From an uncultured Clostridia bacterium (GTDB lineage Bacteria; Bacillota; Clostridia; TANB77; CAG-508): DNA of 64,000 nucleotides. Position 1 is the first letter of the stretch. Each line of letters starts with the position of its first letter. Position numbers and translations under genes: made by a program. The notes under the pieces were generated by a model. That model saw only the letters and a program-made list of their open reading frames with translations. It was not told the DNA's origin and did no database searches. Location: assembly GCA_934121885.1 (NCBI GenBank), contig CAKOVH010000002.1, positions 62,001-126,000 on the forward strand. The letters run 5' to 3'. Shown in pieces: positions 1 through 10,964 of this stretch.

Positions 1-1
1 T

Positions 2-3000
2 CCTCTAAATACTATTTCAAAATATAAAATATTAGATAATCTTGTAAGAAGTATATTTTATCCAATTGCATTGTTAGGATTTATTTATTTTACCTTAATA
101 GATATTTTTCTAAAAAGTAAAGTATGGCTACCAATTACAATTCTTTTTATAGCTTTACTTGCACCAATGATAATAGAACTTGTAAACAAAATAATATATA
201 GAAAAGATGGAGAATCTGCTCAAAAGACATTTCAAAAGCAAATAAAGGGAGTAAAGGGAAGTATTATTAGAGGAATACTTGAAATTGCATGCCTTCCAGA
301 TAAAGCATATATGTATTTAGATAGTATAATAAGAACAATATACAGAATGTGTTTTAGTAAAAGACATTTGCTTGAATGGACAACAGCAGAAGATGCAGAA
401 AAGAAGGCAAAAAATACTATAATCTCATATTATCAAAATATGCTTCCAAATGTAATATTAGGAATATTAGGTTTCCTAGTTTTAGGATTTTATAACCAAG
501 GATTAATTACTATTTTTCTATTTTTAATTTCAGCTTTATGGATTATTACACCTGCTATAATGTTCTATATAAGTAAGAAAGAGGAAAAGAAAGAGCCTAT
601 TAAACAAATAACAAAGGATGAAACTGAATATATTTTACAAGTTGGAAAAAAGACATGGCAGTTTTTTAAGGATAATTTAATAGAAAAAGGAAATTATTTG
701 CCACCAGATAATTATCAAGAAGATAGAATTCCAAAGGTAGTATATAGAACAAGTCCAACAAATATTGGACTTGGACTGCTTGCTGTAATATCAAGTTATG
801 ATTTAAAATACGAAAATTTACAAGATACCTTAAATTTACTTGAAAAAATGTTAGAAACCATTTCAAAACTTGATAAATGGAATGGACATTTATATAACTG
901 GTATAATATTGAGAACCTTAAACCTCTTGTACCAAAATATGTATCAACAGTAGATAGTGGAAATTTTGTAGGGTATTTATACACATTAAAGCAATTTTTA
1001 AAAGAAATAAAAGTGGATAATGTGGAAAAAGGTACACAAAAAGAAGATGAAATTGTAGATAAAATTAAAATGATGATTGATACAATTAATAATTTAATAG
1101 AAAATACTGATTTTAGTAAATTATACAGTAAAGAAAACAAAATATTTTCTATAGGATACAATGTTGAGGAAAATGCGTTAACAGATTCATATTATGATTT
1201 ATTGGCATCTGAAGCAAGGCAGGCAAGTATAGTTGCAATAGCAAAAAAAGATGTATCTGAAAAGCACTGGGCAAAACTTGCAAGAACATTAACAACTTTA
1301 AATAAATATAAGGGGTTAGTGTCTTGGTCAGGAACAGCTTTTGAATATTTAATGCCATCTGTTAATATTCCACAAGAAGAGGGAAGTTTGCTTGATGAAT
1401 CAATAAAGTTTGCAATAATGAGTCAAATGGAATATGCAAAACTTTTAAAAATTCCATGGGGAATATCAGAAGCGGCATTTAGTTTAAGAGACCTAAACAA
1501 TAACTACCAATACAGAGCATTTGGAATTCCATGGCTTGGAATAAAAAGAGGATTGGCAGATGATATAGTGGTATCTTCATATGGAGGAATTTTAGCAATT
1601 AATATTGTGCCAAAAGAAGTTATACAAAACCTAAAAGAATTAGAAAAGTATGGAATGTACCAAAAATATGGTTTTTATGAATCTATTGATTATACACCAA
1701 ATAGAATGAAAAAGGGCAAGCAATACGAGGTTATAAAAACATATATGGCACATCACCAAGGGCTTATATTGTTATCCATAAATAATTTAATAAATAATCA
1801 GGTATTACAAAAAAGATTTATGGAAAATCCTGAAGTAAAAGCAGTTAGTATTTTGCTACAAGAGAGAATGCCTGAAAATGTTATTATTACAAAGGAGAAA
1901 AAAGAAAAAGTTGAAAAAATTAAAAATGTAGATTATGAAGCGTATTGTGTAAGAGAATACAACAAAGTAGATTCAAAACTAAAACCAATAAATGTAATAG
2001 CAAATAAAGATTATACAATTGTGATGGACCAAAAAGGAAGAGGATATAGTAAATACAAAGATATATTGATAAACAGATTTAAAGAAACAGATGATGAGGA
2101 ACAAGGAATATTCTTTTTCTTAAGAAATATTAAATCTAAAAGAATATGGACATCAGGGCAAGTAAGCTATTTATCTAGTGGAGATAAATATAATATATGT
2201 TTTACACCAGAGAAAGATCAATTTACAAGAATAGATGGAAGTATAGAAACAATTTGCAAGGTATTTGTTATGCCAAATGAACCAGTAGAAATAAGAGATA
2301 TAACTTTAAAAAATCATGGAAATAACGAAGAAATAATAGAAATTACAAGTGCATTAGAACCAGTTTTATCTACCAAAGAACAAGATTATGCACATAAAGC
2401 ATTTAACAATTTATTTTTAAGTTTTGAGTATTTAGATGAAGATAACACTATTTTAGTAAAACGTAATCATAGAGCAAAAAATGAGCAGGATATGTATATG
2501 GGCGTTAATTTATATACAAAAAATGAAACAATTGGGGAACTAGAATATGAAATAGACAAAGAAAAATTTGTGGGTAGAGGTAATATTGGGCTTCCTAAAG
2601 CAGTTGAGATGGAATTGCCATTAAACAAAAAAATTGGACTTACAACAGATCCTTTTATAGCATTAAAACGAACAGTAAGAATAATGCCAGGAGCAAGTGT
2701 GAAGTTTCACTTAATTATAGGTGTTTCAAATGATAAAGAAGAGGCAATAAGACTTGTAAAGGAAAACTTAAATGATGAAAAAATAGCAAGAAGTTTAGAT
2801 TTAGCAAAAGCTAAGGTAGAAGCTGAAACAATGTATTTAGGAGTTCGAGCAAAAGAAATTGAAGTATATCAAAAACTTATAGGATATTTAATTTATGAAA
2901 ATCCACTTAAAAATATTATGCAAAAAAACAAAGTAGTAGAAAATGCTAGTGTTACTGATCTTTGGAAATATGGAATATCTGGAGACTTACCAATACTGAT

Positions 3001-5804
3001 GGTAAAAATTAAAGAGCCAGCAGATAGCTATGTAATAAAAGATGTATTAAAAGCTTATGAATATATGAGAGTAAAAAATATAAATGTTGATTTGGTAATA
3101 TTAAATGAGGAAAAGAAAACATATGACAATTATGTAGCAGAAGAAATACAAAATGCAATTCTAGATAAAAATATAGCATATTTACAAAATATAAAAGGTG
3201 GAATATTTGTATTAAATTATCTAGAAAGAAAAGAAAGAGAACTTCTTGAATACAGAAGCAACATAGTATTAGATGCAAGTTTAGGAAACATTGGAAGACA
3301 AATAAACGATTTTGAAGAAGAATATATTGAAAAATATAAAGATGTAAGTTTTGAAACTGATACTCCTAAATTTTTAGAAGAAGAAAAAATTCATGAAAAT
3401 TTAAATCCTGATAATTTTAAATATTATAATGAATATGGTGGATTTTCAAATGACGGAAAAGAATATGTAATAAGAATAAATAAAGAAAATAGACTGCCAA
3501 GTGTTTGGTGTAATATTATGGCTAATGATAAGTTTGGAACAGTTGTAACTGAAAATATGGGTGGCTATACATGGTATAAAAATAGTAGATTAAATAGGTT
3601 AACAGCATGGAATAATAGTCCAGTAACAGATGTTCCATCAGAAGTAATATATTTAAAAGATAAAAATAGTAAAAAAATATGGTCATTAGGATTAAATCCT
3701 TTGCCAGATGATAATGATTATAACATTACCTATGGATTTGGATATAGTAAATTTAGTCATACAAGCCAAGGAATAATTCAAAAGTTAGATATATTCGTAC
3801 CACGTGAAGATTCTGTAAAGGTGCAAATCTTAGAGCTGGAAAATATAAAACCTCAAAAACAAGAACTAAAAATTGTATACTATGTAAAACCTGTCTTAGA
3901 TGAAGATGAAATAAAGTCTAATGAATTGCTAAATTTAGAGTATTACGAAAAAAATAATTTAGTTACTTTAAAAAATACTGGAAAATCAGAGCAAACTAGA
4001 ATGTATGTATCTTGTAGTGAAAAAATACAATCATATACAGGAGATAAAAATGTTTTTGTAAGAAAAGGAAATCTTGCAAATCCAGATGGACTTCATCAAA
4101 TAGAATTAAATAAAGAAAATTCTGTTGGAAAAGAAGCCATGATTGGAATTGAGATAAATGTTAATTTAGAGGCTTTAGAAAGAAAGAAAATAGTATTTGT
4201 ACTTGGAGCAGAAGAAAGTTTGATAGAGTGCCAGGAAAAGGCATATAGATATACAAATATAAATAATGCTGTAAGTGAGTATGAAAAGGAAAAAAGATAT
4301 TGGGAAGACTTACTGGGAAGAGTACAAGTAAATACACCTTTAGAGTCAATGAATATTATGCTAAATGGTTGGCTTATATATCAAACATTATGCTCTAGAA
4401 TGCTTGCAAGAAGTGGATATTATCAATCTGGTGGAGCTTTTGGATTTAGAGACCAATTACAAGACACAATTGGTATGAAATATTTTTCAGCAGAAATAAT
4501 GAAAAAACAAATAATAAAACACAGTGAGCATCAGTTTTTAGAAGGAGATGTACAGCATTGGTGGCATGATGAAAACAAAAGAGGTATTCGTACAAGATTT
4601 TCAGATGATTTATTATGGCTTCCATATCTTGTTACAGAATATATAGAATTTACAGGAAATACAGATATCTTAGATATAGAAACAAACTATTTACAAGGAG
4701 AAAGTTTGCAAGAAGGAATTGATGAAAAATATGATTTATTTCTAAAGTCTGATACTAAAGAAACTATATATGAACATTGCAAAAGGGCAATTAATAAATC
4801 AGAAAACTTTGGAGAAAACGGAATACCTAAAATTGGTTCAGGGGACTGGAATGATGGATTTAGTAGTGTAGGAGACAAAGGAAAAGGTGAAAGCATATGG
4901 CTTGGATTCTTCTTATACAAAGTATTAGATAGATTTATAAAAGTTGCAGAAAATAGAAGTGATTTAGAATTTGCAGAAAAGTGTAAGAATATGATGAGCT
5001 CATTAAAAAAATCTTTAAATTCAACTGGTTGGGATGGAAGATGGTATAGAAGAGCATTTACAGATGAAGGTCAAATCTTGCGGTAGCATAGAAAATGAAG
5101 AATGTAAAATAGATAGTATTGCACAAAGTTGGGCAACAATTTCAAATGCAGGTGATAATGATAAAAAATTCATTTCAATGTCTAGTTTAGAAAACCATTT
5201 GGTAGATAAGGAAAATGGAATTATAAAACTATTAGACCCTCCTTTTGAAAAAAGTATATTAGAACCAGGATATATAAAATCATATTTACCAGGAACAAGA
5301 GAAAACGGTGGACAGTACACACATGCTGCTGTATGGGCAATTATTGCAGAGGCTATACTAGGATTTGGAGATAAAGCAGTAGAATATTACAGAATGATTA
5401 ATCCAATAGAACATGCAAGAACAAAAGAATCTGCAAATAAATATAAAGTTGAACCATATGTTATCCCAGCAGATATTTATGGAGCAGGAAACTTAGCAGG
5501 AAGAGGTGGATGGACTTGGTATACTGGTTCTAGCAGTTGGTTTTTTGAAGCAGGAATAAAGTATATATTAGGATTAAATATTGAAGGAGAATATCTTACA
5601 ATAAAACCAACAATTGCAAGCAATTGGAAGGAATATTCTATAAAATATAAATATGGAATGAGTGTATATAATATAAAAGTTTTAAATCCAAATAAAAAGT
5701 GTACAGGTGTAAGTCAAGTACTATTAAATGATGAGATTATTGAAAGTAAAAAAATAAAACTTAATAGTGCAGGAGGAGTATATAATATCCAGGTAATAAT
5801 GTAA
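2..5804 (+). CDS. NdvB-like cyclic beta-glucan synthase / GH94 phosphorylase, 3' part, with a +1 frame break
   Basis: The frame is open from base 2, so the gene begins upstream of the window. The visible part has two membrane-segment pairs (about nt 70-180 and 450-570), a glucoamylase-like middle region (ENALTDSYYDLLASEARQAS near nt 1165-1225), two beta-sandwich regions and a C-terminal GH94 (alpha/alpha)6 barrel. The GH94 general acid motif GSGDWNDG is at about nt 4836-4860, and the closing motif GGWTWYTGSSSWF is near nt 5507. This order matches NdvB-type enzymes, which build or phosphorolyse beta-glucans at the membrane. The N-terminal glycosyltransferase is presumably outside the window. 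The reading frame stops at TAG 5084-5086, directly after CGG 5081-5083. Skipping C5081 restores DEGQIL-GS-IENEECKIDSIAQSW, which matches the conserved DG..LGS...EC.IDSI.QSW of GH94, and the frame then runs to 5804. It is either a genuine +1 shift site, a recent indel or a sequence error. Confidence 0.8.
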
Positions 5805-5809
5805 CAAAT

Positions 5810-5838
5810 TTGACATAAAACGGTTAAAATGGTATAAT
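5810..5838 (+). promoter_or_regulatory. Consensus vegetative promoter upstream of the 5892 gene
   Basis: TTGACA (5810-5815), a 17-base spacer and TATAAT (5833-5838) form a perfect consensus, about 50 bases before the start codon of the compositionally unusual small gene at 5892. Confidence 0.75.
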
Positions 5839-5891
5839 ATAAGTATTCCTAGGCTAAAGCCTAAATAAAATTTATCAAAGGGGAAAGTAAA

Positions 5892-6305
5892 ATGAAACAG
5901 ACATTAAGAAAAACAACAACACGGGGCAATTTCCTTAAGGCAATTTTAGCAATTCTTTTATTAGTTTTTATGAGTGCTGAACTCATTAATGCTAACAATC
6001 GGATTATAGCAACGGCTTTTACACAGGCAAGCATTTCCCAGACAATAAGCGACTACAATGAATCATATAGAAAGACAGATGCAAGAACAGCAGAAATCGA
6101 AAAGCTTTATGAAGAAAGAGCAGAACTATATAATTCAGATGATTGGCTTATACGTACTTTTAGTACTAGCAATGATTTGCTCAAAATTGTTTTTATATTG
6201 TTTGCTCTTGGAAGCTATATTGCTGTCATAATCTTTTGGATATGTGTTATTGTCAGAATTGCTGAAAACGTAAGTAAGAAGATAAAGAAGAATTGCAAAG
6301 GCTAA
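5892..6305 (+). CDS. Small two-helix membrane protein of foreign composition, function unknown
   Basis: This 137-residue protein is not one I recognise. A basic N-terminus is followed by a hydrophobic segment (about residues 15-34), then a polar, probably helical stretch rich in E, R and Y (about 45-85), then a second membrane segment (about 94-122) and a basic tail. Two membrane passes with a short soluble loop are the likely topology. It has a good ribosome site (AAAGGGG) and its own promoter and terminator, so it is a single-gene unit. Its base composition is clearly more G+C-rich than its neighbours, and it uses codons such as CAG, CGG (twice: 5922 and about 6001) and ACG that native genes here avoid. 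I infer recent acquisition. Confidence 0.7.
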   Translation: MKQTLRKTTTRGNFLKAILAILLLVFMSAELINANNRIIATAFTQASISQTISDYNESYRKTDARTAEIEKLYEERAELYNSDDWLIRTFSTSNDLLKIVFILFALGSYIAVIIFWICVIVRIAENVSKKIKKNCKG

Positions 6306-6310
6306 ACCTT

Positions 6311-6340
6311 CCCGCACGGTGTATACATCGTGCGGGTTTT
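6311..6340 (+). terminator. Rho-independent terminator
   Basis: CCCGCACG (6311-6318) pairs with CGTGCGGG (6329-6336), followed by TTTT. The stem is unusually G+C-rich for this genome, matching the foreign character of the gene it ends. Confidence 0.85.
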
Positions 6341-6459
6341 CTTATGCCTTTATATAATAAAAAATGATTAAAAATACTTGTACATTTGAATTTATTATGA
6401 TATATTAAGCATAATAAGTTAAGAGAATGCAAAATCGTATGAAGAAAGGCGGGATTTTT

Positions 6460-7215
6460 GTGGAAGAAAATATAATAGATGAAACAAAAAAAACAATACT
6501 TATTGTTGACGACGAAAAGCCAATTGTAGATATACTAGTATATAATTTACAAAAAGAAGGATATAACACTATAGAAGCAAATGATGGAGAAGAAGCAATA
6601 AAAATAGCATTTAAACAAAAACCAGACCTAATTTTGTTAGATATAATGTTACCAAAGGTAGATGGATTAACAGTATGTAAAAGAATAAGAAATTCTTTCA
6701 ATATGCCAATTATAATGATTTCTGCAAAAGACGAAGAAATAGATAAAATTTTAGGATTAGAACTTGGAGCAGATGATTATATTACAAAGCCTTTTAGTGT
6801 AAGAGAATTAGTTGCAAGAGTAAAAGCAAACTTAAGAAAGGCAGAAGTATCTGTAAAGATAGAAGAAGAACCAGAGGTAAAAGAGAAAAAGGAAATAAAT
6901 AGAGAAGACCATATTGTTGTAATAGGTGAATTATCTTTAAATTTAGATAAATTTGAAGTGAGAGTAAGAGGCAAAACAATAGACTTAACTTTAAGAGAAT
7001 TCGAAGTGCTAAGATATCTTGCAAATCAACCTGGACAAGTTACAACAAGAGAAGTTTTACTTGAAAAAGTATGGGGATATGAGTATTATGGAGATATTAG
7101 AACAGTTGATGTAACAATTAGAAGAATTAGAGAAAAAATTGAGGTAGATACTTCAAATCCAAAAATATTAATTACTAAAAGGGGAGTAGGCTATTATTTA
7201 GCAGCAAATAAATAG
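6460..7215 (+). CDS. OmpR/PhoB-family response regulator
   Basis: A receiver domain (ILIVDDEKPIVDIL at the N-terminus, phospho-acceptor Asp in LILLDIMLP near residue 60, conserved Lys in ITKPF near 110) is followed by a linker of about 25 charged residues and a C-terminal winged helix with LTLREFEVL and VRGVGYYL-like signatures (here TKRGVGYYL). The GTG at 6460 is preferred because AGGCGGG lies just upstream. In-frame ATGs at 6427 and 6439 lack a ribosome site. The histidine kinase follows 59 bases downstream, and the pair resembles PhoB/PhoR or WalR/WalK of Firmicutes. Which of these it is cannot be settled from sequence alone. Confidence 0.9.
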   Translation: MEENIIDETKKTILIVDDEKPIVDILVYNLQKEGYNTIEANDGEEAIKIAFKQKPDLILLDIMLPKVDGLTVCKRIRNSFNMPIIMISAKDEEIDKILGLELGADDYITKPFSVRELVARVKANLRKAEVSVKIEEEPEVKEKKEINREDHIVVIGELSLNLDKFEVRVRGKTIDLTLREFEVLRYLANQPGQVTTREVLLEKVWGYEYYGDIRTVDVTIRRIREKIEVDTSNPKILITKRGVGYYLAANK

Positions 7216-7220
7216 TTAGA

Positions 7221-7253
7221 AAGGTTAGCAATTAATAAATTGCTAACCTTTTA
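7221..7253 (+). terminator. Hairpin with short T-tract between regulator and kinase
   Basis: AAGGTTAGCAAT (7221-7232) pairs with ATTGCTAACCTT (7239-7250), followed by TT. It sits inside an apparent operon, so it may be an attenuating terminator that makes kinase expression lower than regulator expression. Confidence 0.6.
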
Positions 7254-7274
7254 TATAAATTATGGGAGAAAAAT

Positions 7275-8702
7275 ATGAATAGAAATTTACAAATTAAAGT
7301 TGTCTTAATATTTTCAATACTAGGTATTTTATTAATAGTAGGACTTGGATTAAATTATATTGTTATGCTTAAGCAACTAGAAGATATAAGCGTAAATAAT
7401 ATAGAAATGATAGAGCTAATAAATAATCAATTAAATCAAACTAAAATTATACTTGCAGTATCAACAGGAGTGTATGTACTAGTATCAATTTTCCTTGGTT
7501 TCTTCATATCGAGATCACTTGTATCACCAATGAAAAAATTAATAAAAAGTGCAGAAAAAATTGCATCAGGTGAAAATATTGAGATAGAAAAGACAAAAAA
7601 GGTTGACAATGAAGTTGGAGATTTAACTAATGCATTTAGTATAATGACAACAGAGTTAAAACAAAAATTTAATGAAGTTGATAGACAAAAAAGACAAATT
7701 GAAACAATTTTACTTCATATGACAGATGGTATTATTGCATTTGATATGGAAGGGAAAATAATTCATATAAATCCTGCTGCAAAAGAACTATTGTCAATAA
7801 CAGAAAAAGAAGATACATTTGAAAAGGTATTTAGAAAATTAAAACTAGATATTAATATGGAAAAAATAATATATCTTGAAAATTGGACATCCACAGAACA
7901 AAGAAAAAATGTAGGAGAGAAGTATATAAATATGCTATTTGCACCATTCAAAGATGAAAATGATATGCCAGGTGGAATTATGGTGCTAATACAAGATATA
8001 ACAGAGCATGTAAAACTAGATAATATGCGTAAAGAGTTCGTTGCAGATGTATCACATGAGCTAAAAACCCCTATAACATCTATTATGGGATATGCAGATA
8101 CATTATTAGAGGGAGAATATGATAAAGAAACACAAAATAGATTTTTAAATGTTATTGCAACAGAAGCAAGAAGAATGGCTAAATTGGTAACAGATTTATT
8201 AACATTATCTAGATATGACAGTAAAAAAATAAGGGCGGAAGAAACTGAATTTGATTTAGGTGAGCTTGTAAAAAGATGCCAAGAAAAACTAAGATTTGAA
8301 ATAGAAAAGAAAAATCATAGTATGGAATGTTTTGTTACTGCAAGTGTTCCACCAGTTGAAGCTGATAAAGATGGTATAGAAAGAGTTGTACTAAATATTT
8401 TATCAAATGCAATTAAATACACACCAGATAACGGAACAATAAAGGTATATGTTGGTTTTGTATATAATGATGCGTATATTAAAGTAATAGATAATGGTGT
8501 AGGTATTCCAAAAGATGATTTAAGTAGAATATTTGATAGATTTTATAGAGTTGATAAAGCACGTACAAGAGAACTTGGAGGAACAGGTCTTGGACTTTCA
8601 ATTGCAAAAGAAATATTAAATCAAAACAAAGGAAGTATAGATATAAAAAGCGAGGTAGGAAAAGGAACAGAAGTCGTAATTAGATTACCTGCAAAAAAAT
8701 AA
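7275..8702 (+). CDS. Membrane sensor histidine kinase, PhoR/WalK-like
   Basis: The 475-residue kinase has two N-terminal membrane segments (about residues 8-30 and 55-78) with only a short extracytoplasmic loop. A HAMP domain (about 78-130), a PAS domain (about 140-235), HisKA with the phospho-accepting His in VSHELKTPI (about residue 262) and an HATPase domain with NAIKYTPDNG, DNGVGI and GGTGLGLSI complete it. The very short external loop argues against direct ligand binding outside and for sensing at the membrane or through PAS. It is paired with the upstream response regulator and ends at a strong terminator. Confidence 0.9.
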   Translation: MNRNLQIKVVLIFSILGILLIVGLGLNYIVMLKQLEDISVNNIEMIELINNQLNQTKIILAVSTGVYVLVSIFLGFFISRSLVSPMKKLIKSAEKIASGENIEIEKTKKVDNEVGDLTNAFSIMTTELKQKFNEVDRQKRQIETILLHMTDGIIAFDMEGKIIHINPAAKELLSITEKEDTFEKVFRKLKLDINMEKIIYLENWTSTEQRKNVGEKYINMLFAPFKDENDMPGGIMVLIQDITEHVKLDNMRKEFVADVSHELKTPITSIMGYADTLLEGEYDKETQNRFLNVIATEARRMAKLVTDLLTLSRYDSKKIRAEETEFDLGELVKRCQEKLRFEIEKKNHSMECFVTASVPPVEADKDGIERVVLNILSNAIKYTPDNGTIKVYVGFVYNDAYIKVIDNGVGIPKDDLSRIFDRFYRVDKARTRELGGTGLGLSIAKEILNQNKGSIDIKSEVGKGTEVVIRLPAKK

Positions 8703-8706
8703 AATT

Positions 8707-8740
8707 AAAGGTCGAAACTTATTTTAGTTTCGACCTTTTA
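8707..8740 (+). terminator. Rho-independent terminator after the kinase
   Basis: AAAGGTCGAAACT (8707-8719) pairs with AGTTTCGACCTTT (8726-8738), followed by a short T-tract. Confidence 0.85.
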
Positions 8741-8745
8741 GTCTA

Positions 8746-8774
8746 TTGACAGAAGGCGGTTAAAATAATATACT
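8746..8774 (+). promoter_or_regulatory. Promoter of the pyruvate:ferredoxin oxidoreductase operon
   Basis: TTGACA (8746-8751), a 17-base spacer and TATACT (8769-8774) lie 30 bases upstream of porG and immediately after the preceding terminator. Confidence 0.7.
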
Positions 8775-8803
8775 TTAGATATTGAAAAAGGAGGTTTCTA
8801 TAC

Positions 8804-9388
8804 ATGAATAATGGTTTAGTAGAGATAAGATGGCATGGTAGAGGCGGACAGGGTGCAAAAACTGCATCACTTTTGTTAGCCGATGCAGCTTTTAATACAG
8901 GAAAATATATTCAAGGATTCCCAGAATATGGACCTGAAAGAATGGGAGCACCAATTACAGCATATAACAGAATTAGTGATAATCCAATTCGTATACATAG
9001 TAATATATATGAACCAGATTATGTAGTAGTTGTAGACGACACACTTTTAGAAAGTGTAGATGTTACAGCAGGGCTTAAAGAATCAGGAGCAATAATTATA
9101 AACACAACGAAAGATGCAATAGAACTTAGTAAATTATTAAATGGATATAAAGGAAAAATATATACAATAGATGCAAGAAAAGTTTCAATGGAAACATTAG
9201 GAAGATATTTCCCAAATACACCAATGCTTGCTGCAATAGTAAAAGTAAGTAGCATAATGAACGATGAAGAGTTCTTAAGTGATATGGAAGGTTCATTTAA
9301 ACATAAATTTGCTAAAAAGCCAGAGGTTATAGAAGGAAACATGAAAGCTTTAAAGATGGCTTTGCAGGAAGTTAAGCTAGCAATGTAA
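8804..9388 (+). CDS. porG: Pyruvate:ferredoxin oxidoreductase, gamma subunit
   Basis: At 194 residues this has the usual length of the 2-oxoacid:acceptor oxidoreductase gamma family. The N-terminal signature RWHGRGGQGAKTAS is characteristic, as are FPEYGPERMGAP (about residues 45-56) and the closing helical region. It is the first gene of porG-porD-porA-porB, encoding the heterotetrameric enzyme that oxidatively decarboxylates pyruvate to acetyl-CoA and CO2 while reducing ferredoxin in the cytoplasm. An AAAGGAGG ribosome site precedes the ATG. Confidence 0.93.
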   Translation: MNNGLVEIRWHGRGGQGAKTASLLLADAAFNTGKYIQGFPEYGPERMGAPITAYNRISDNPIRIHSNIYEPDYVVVVDDTLLESVDVTAGLKESGAIIINTTKDAIELSKLLNGYKGKIYTIDARKVSMETLGRYFPNTPMLAAIVKVSSIMNDEEFLSDMEGSFKHKFAKKPEVIEGNMKALKMALQEVKLAM

Positions 9389-9441
9389 AAAGCAAGCTAA
9401 AATATTAAGACTAATGTTTAGCCAAATAAAGGAGGATAAAT

Positions 9442-9726
9442 ATGACACAAATAAATAAAACAACTCCAGCATGTGATTTAACAGTTGGGGGAAATATATA
9501 TGAAGCTGGAAATGCGAGAGAATTTAAAACGGGAGATTGGAGAAGTATAAAACCAATTTATTTATCAGAAAAATGCACACAATGTGGACTATGCTTTCCT
9601 GTTTGCCCAGATGATGCAATTCCAGTAGGAAAAGACCAAAAAAGAACAGATTTTGATTACGACTATTGCAAAGGATGCGGTATTTGTGCAAAAGTATGCC
9701 CATTTGGAGCAATCGAAATGAAATAG
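9442..9726 (+). CDS. porD: Pyruvate:ferredoxin oxidoreductase, delta (ferredoxin-like) subunit
   Basis: This 94-residue protein carries two CxxCxxCxxxCP clusters, CTQCGLCFPVCP and CKGCGICAKVCP, each followed by a cluster-packing proline. They bind two [4Fe-4S] centres that carry electrons from the thiamine diphosphate site to external ferredoxin. The position between porG and porA is standard for archaeal-type four-subunit enzymes. The spacing of about 50 bases on each side, with strong ribosome sites, indicates an operon. Confidence 0.93.
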   Translation: MTQINKTTPACDLTVGGNIYEAGNAREFKTGDWRSIKPIYLSEKCTQCGLCFPVCPDDAIPVGKDQKRTDFDYDYCKGCGICAKVCPFGAIEMK

Positions 9727-9776
9727 AAATTAAACTAATAAACTTAAAATATAGATAGTTTAAAAGAGGAGGAAAA

Positions 9777-10961
9777 ATGAGTATAAGAGAACGTTTAAGT
9801 GGAAACGAAGCTGTAGCAACAGCAATGAAACAAATAAACCCTGATGTAGTAGCTGCATTTCCTATTACACCATCAACAGAAATACCACAATACTTTTCCA
9901 CATTTGTAAGCAATGGAACAGTTGATACAGAATTTGTTGCTGTTGAAAGTGAACATAGTGCTATGAGTGCGTGTATAGGAGCAGAAGCAGCAGGTGCAAG
10001 AGCAATGACTGCAACATCAGCAAATGGTTTATCATTAATGTGGGAAATGATATATATTGCATCAAGCTTAAGACTTCCAATTGTTATGTCACTAGTTAAT
10101 CGTGCTGTATCAGGTCCTTTAAATATCCATAACGACCATTCTGATGCAATGGGGGTACGTGATAGTGGATGGATTATGCTTTTTTCAGAAAATAACCAAG
10201 AAGCATATGATAATACAATAATGGCACATAGAATAGCAGAACATAAAGATGTACTACTTCCTTTAATGGTATGTCAAGATGGATTTATTACATCACATTC
10301 AATTGAAAATATAGAGTTAATAGAAGATGAAAAAGTTAAAAAGTTTATTGGAGAATATCATCCAAAACATTATCTATTAAACGACAAAGAGCCAATGGCA
10401 GTAGGACCAATGGATTTACAAGCATATCTTTTTGAACATAAATATGAACAAGCAGAAGCTATGAGAAATGCAAAAAAAGTGATTTTGGAAGTAGCTGAAG
10501 AATTTGAAAAAATGACAGGAAGAAAATATGGATTATATGAAGCATATAAATTAGAGGATGCAGATATTGCAGTTGTTTGTATGAATTCTACTGCAGGAAC
10601 AACAAAAGATGTTGTAGATATGTTAAGAGAAAAAGGAATAAAAGCAGGAATGCTTAAAGTTAGAGTATTTAGACCATTCCCAGCAGAAGAAATAGCAAAA
10701 GAACTTGAAAATGTAAAAGCAGTTGCTGTTCTAGATAAGGCAGATTCTTTAAACGGAGCAGGAGGAGCGCTATTTGAAGATGTAGTATCTGGAATGTATT
10801 TAAATAATAATAAAGTAAAAGCTGTTAATTACATCTATGGAATTGGCGGAAGAGATACAACAACAAAAGATATTGAAAAAGTTTACAGTGATTTAGCAAA
10901 AGATATAAAACAAGATAAAATAGATAATCCTTACAGATATCTTGGATTAAGAAAGGAGTAA
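9777..10961 (+). CDS. porA: Pyruvate:ferredoxin oxidoreductase, alpha subunit
   Basis: The 394-residue protein has the alpha-subunit architecture: an N-terminal pyrimidine-binding domain (FPITPSTEIP near residue 26, VESEHSAMSACIGAEAAGAR near 58-78) and a C-terminal transketolase-like domain (VRVFRPFPAEEI near 300). Together with porB it forms the thiamine diphosphate active site. AGGAGG precedes the ATG. The gene ends three bases before porB, so the two chains are probably translationally coupled and made in equal amounts. Confidence 0.95.
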   Translation: MSIRERLSGNEAVATAMKQINPDVVAAFPITPSTEIPQYFSTFVSNGTVDTEFVAVESEHSAMSACIGAEAAGARAMTATSANGLSLMWEMIYIASSLRLPIVMSLVNRAVSGPLNIHNDHSDAMGVRDSGWIMLFSENNQEAYDNTIMAHRIAEHKDVLLPLMVCQDGFITSHSIENIELIEDEKVKKFIGEYHPKHYLLNDKEPMAVGPMDLQAYLFEHKYEQAEAMRNAKKVILEVAEEFEKMTGRKYGLYEAYKLEDADIAVVCMNSTAGTTKDVVDMLREKGIKAGMLKVRVFRPFPAEEIAKELENVKAVAVLDKADSLNGAGGALFEDVVSGMYLNNNKVKAVNYIYGIGGRDTTTKDIEKVYSDLAKDIKQDKIDNPYRYLGLRKE

Positions 10962-10964
10962 ATT

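Noticed and set aside
7221..7253. End of an operon between response regulator and kinase
   Set aside because: The two genes are an obvious functional pair on the same strand and no new promoter fits in the 59-base gap, so the hairpin is more likely an attenuator.
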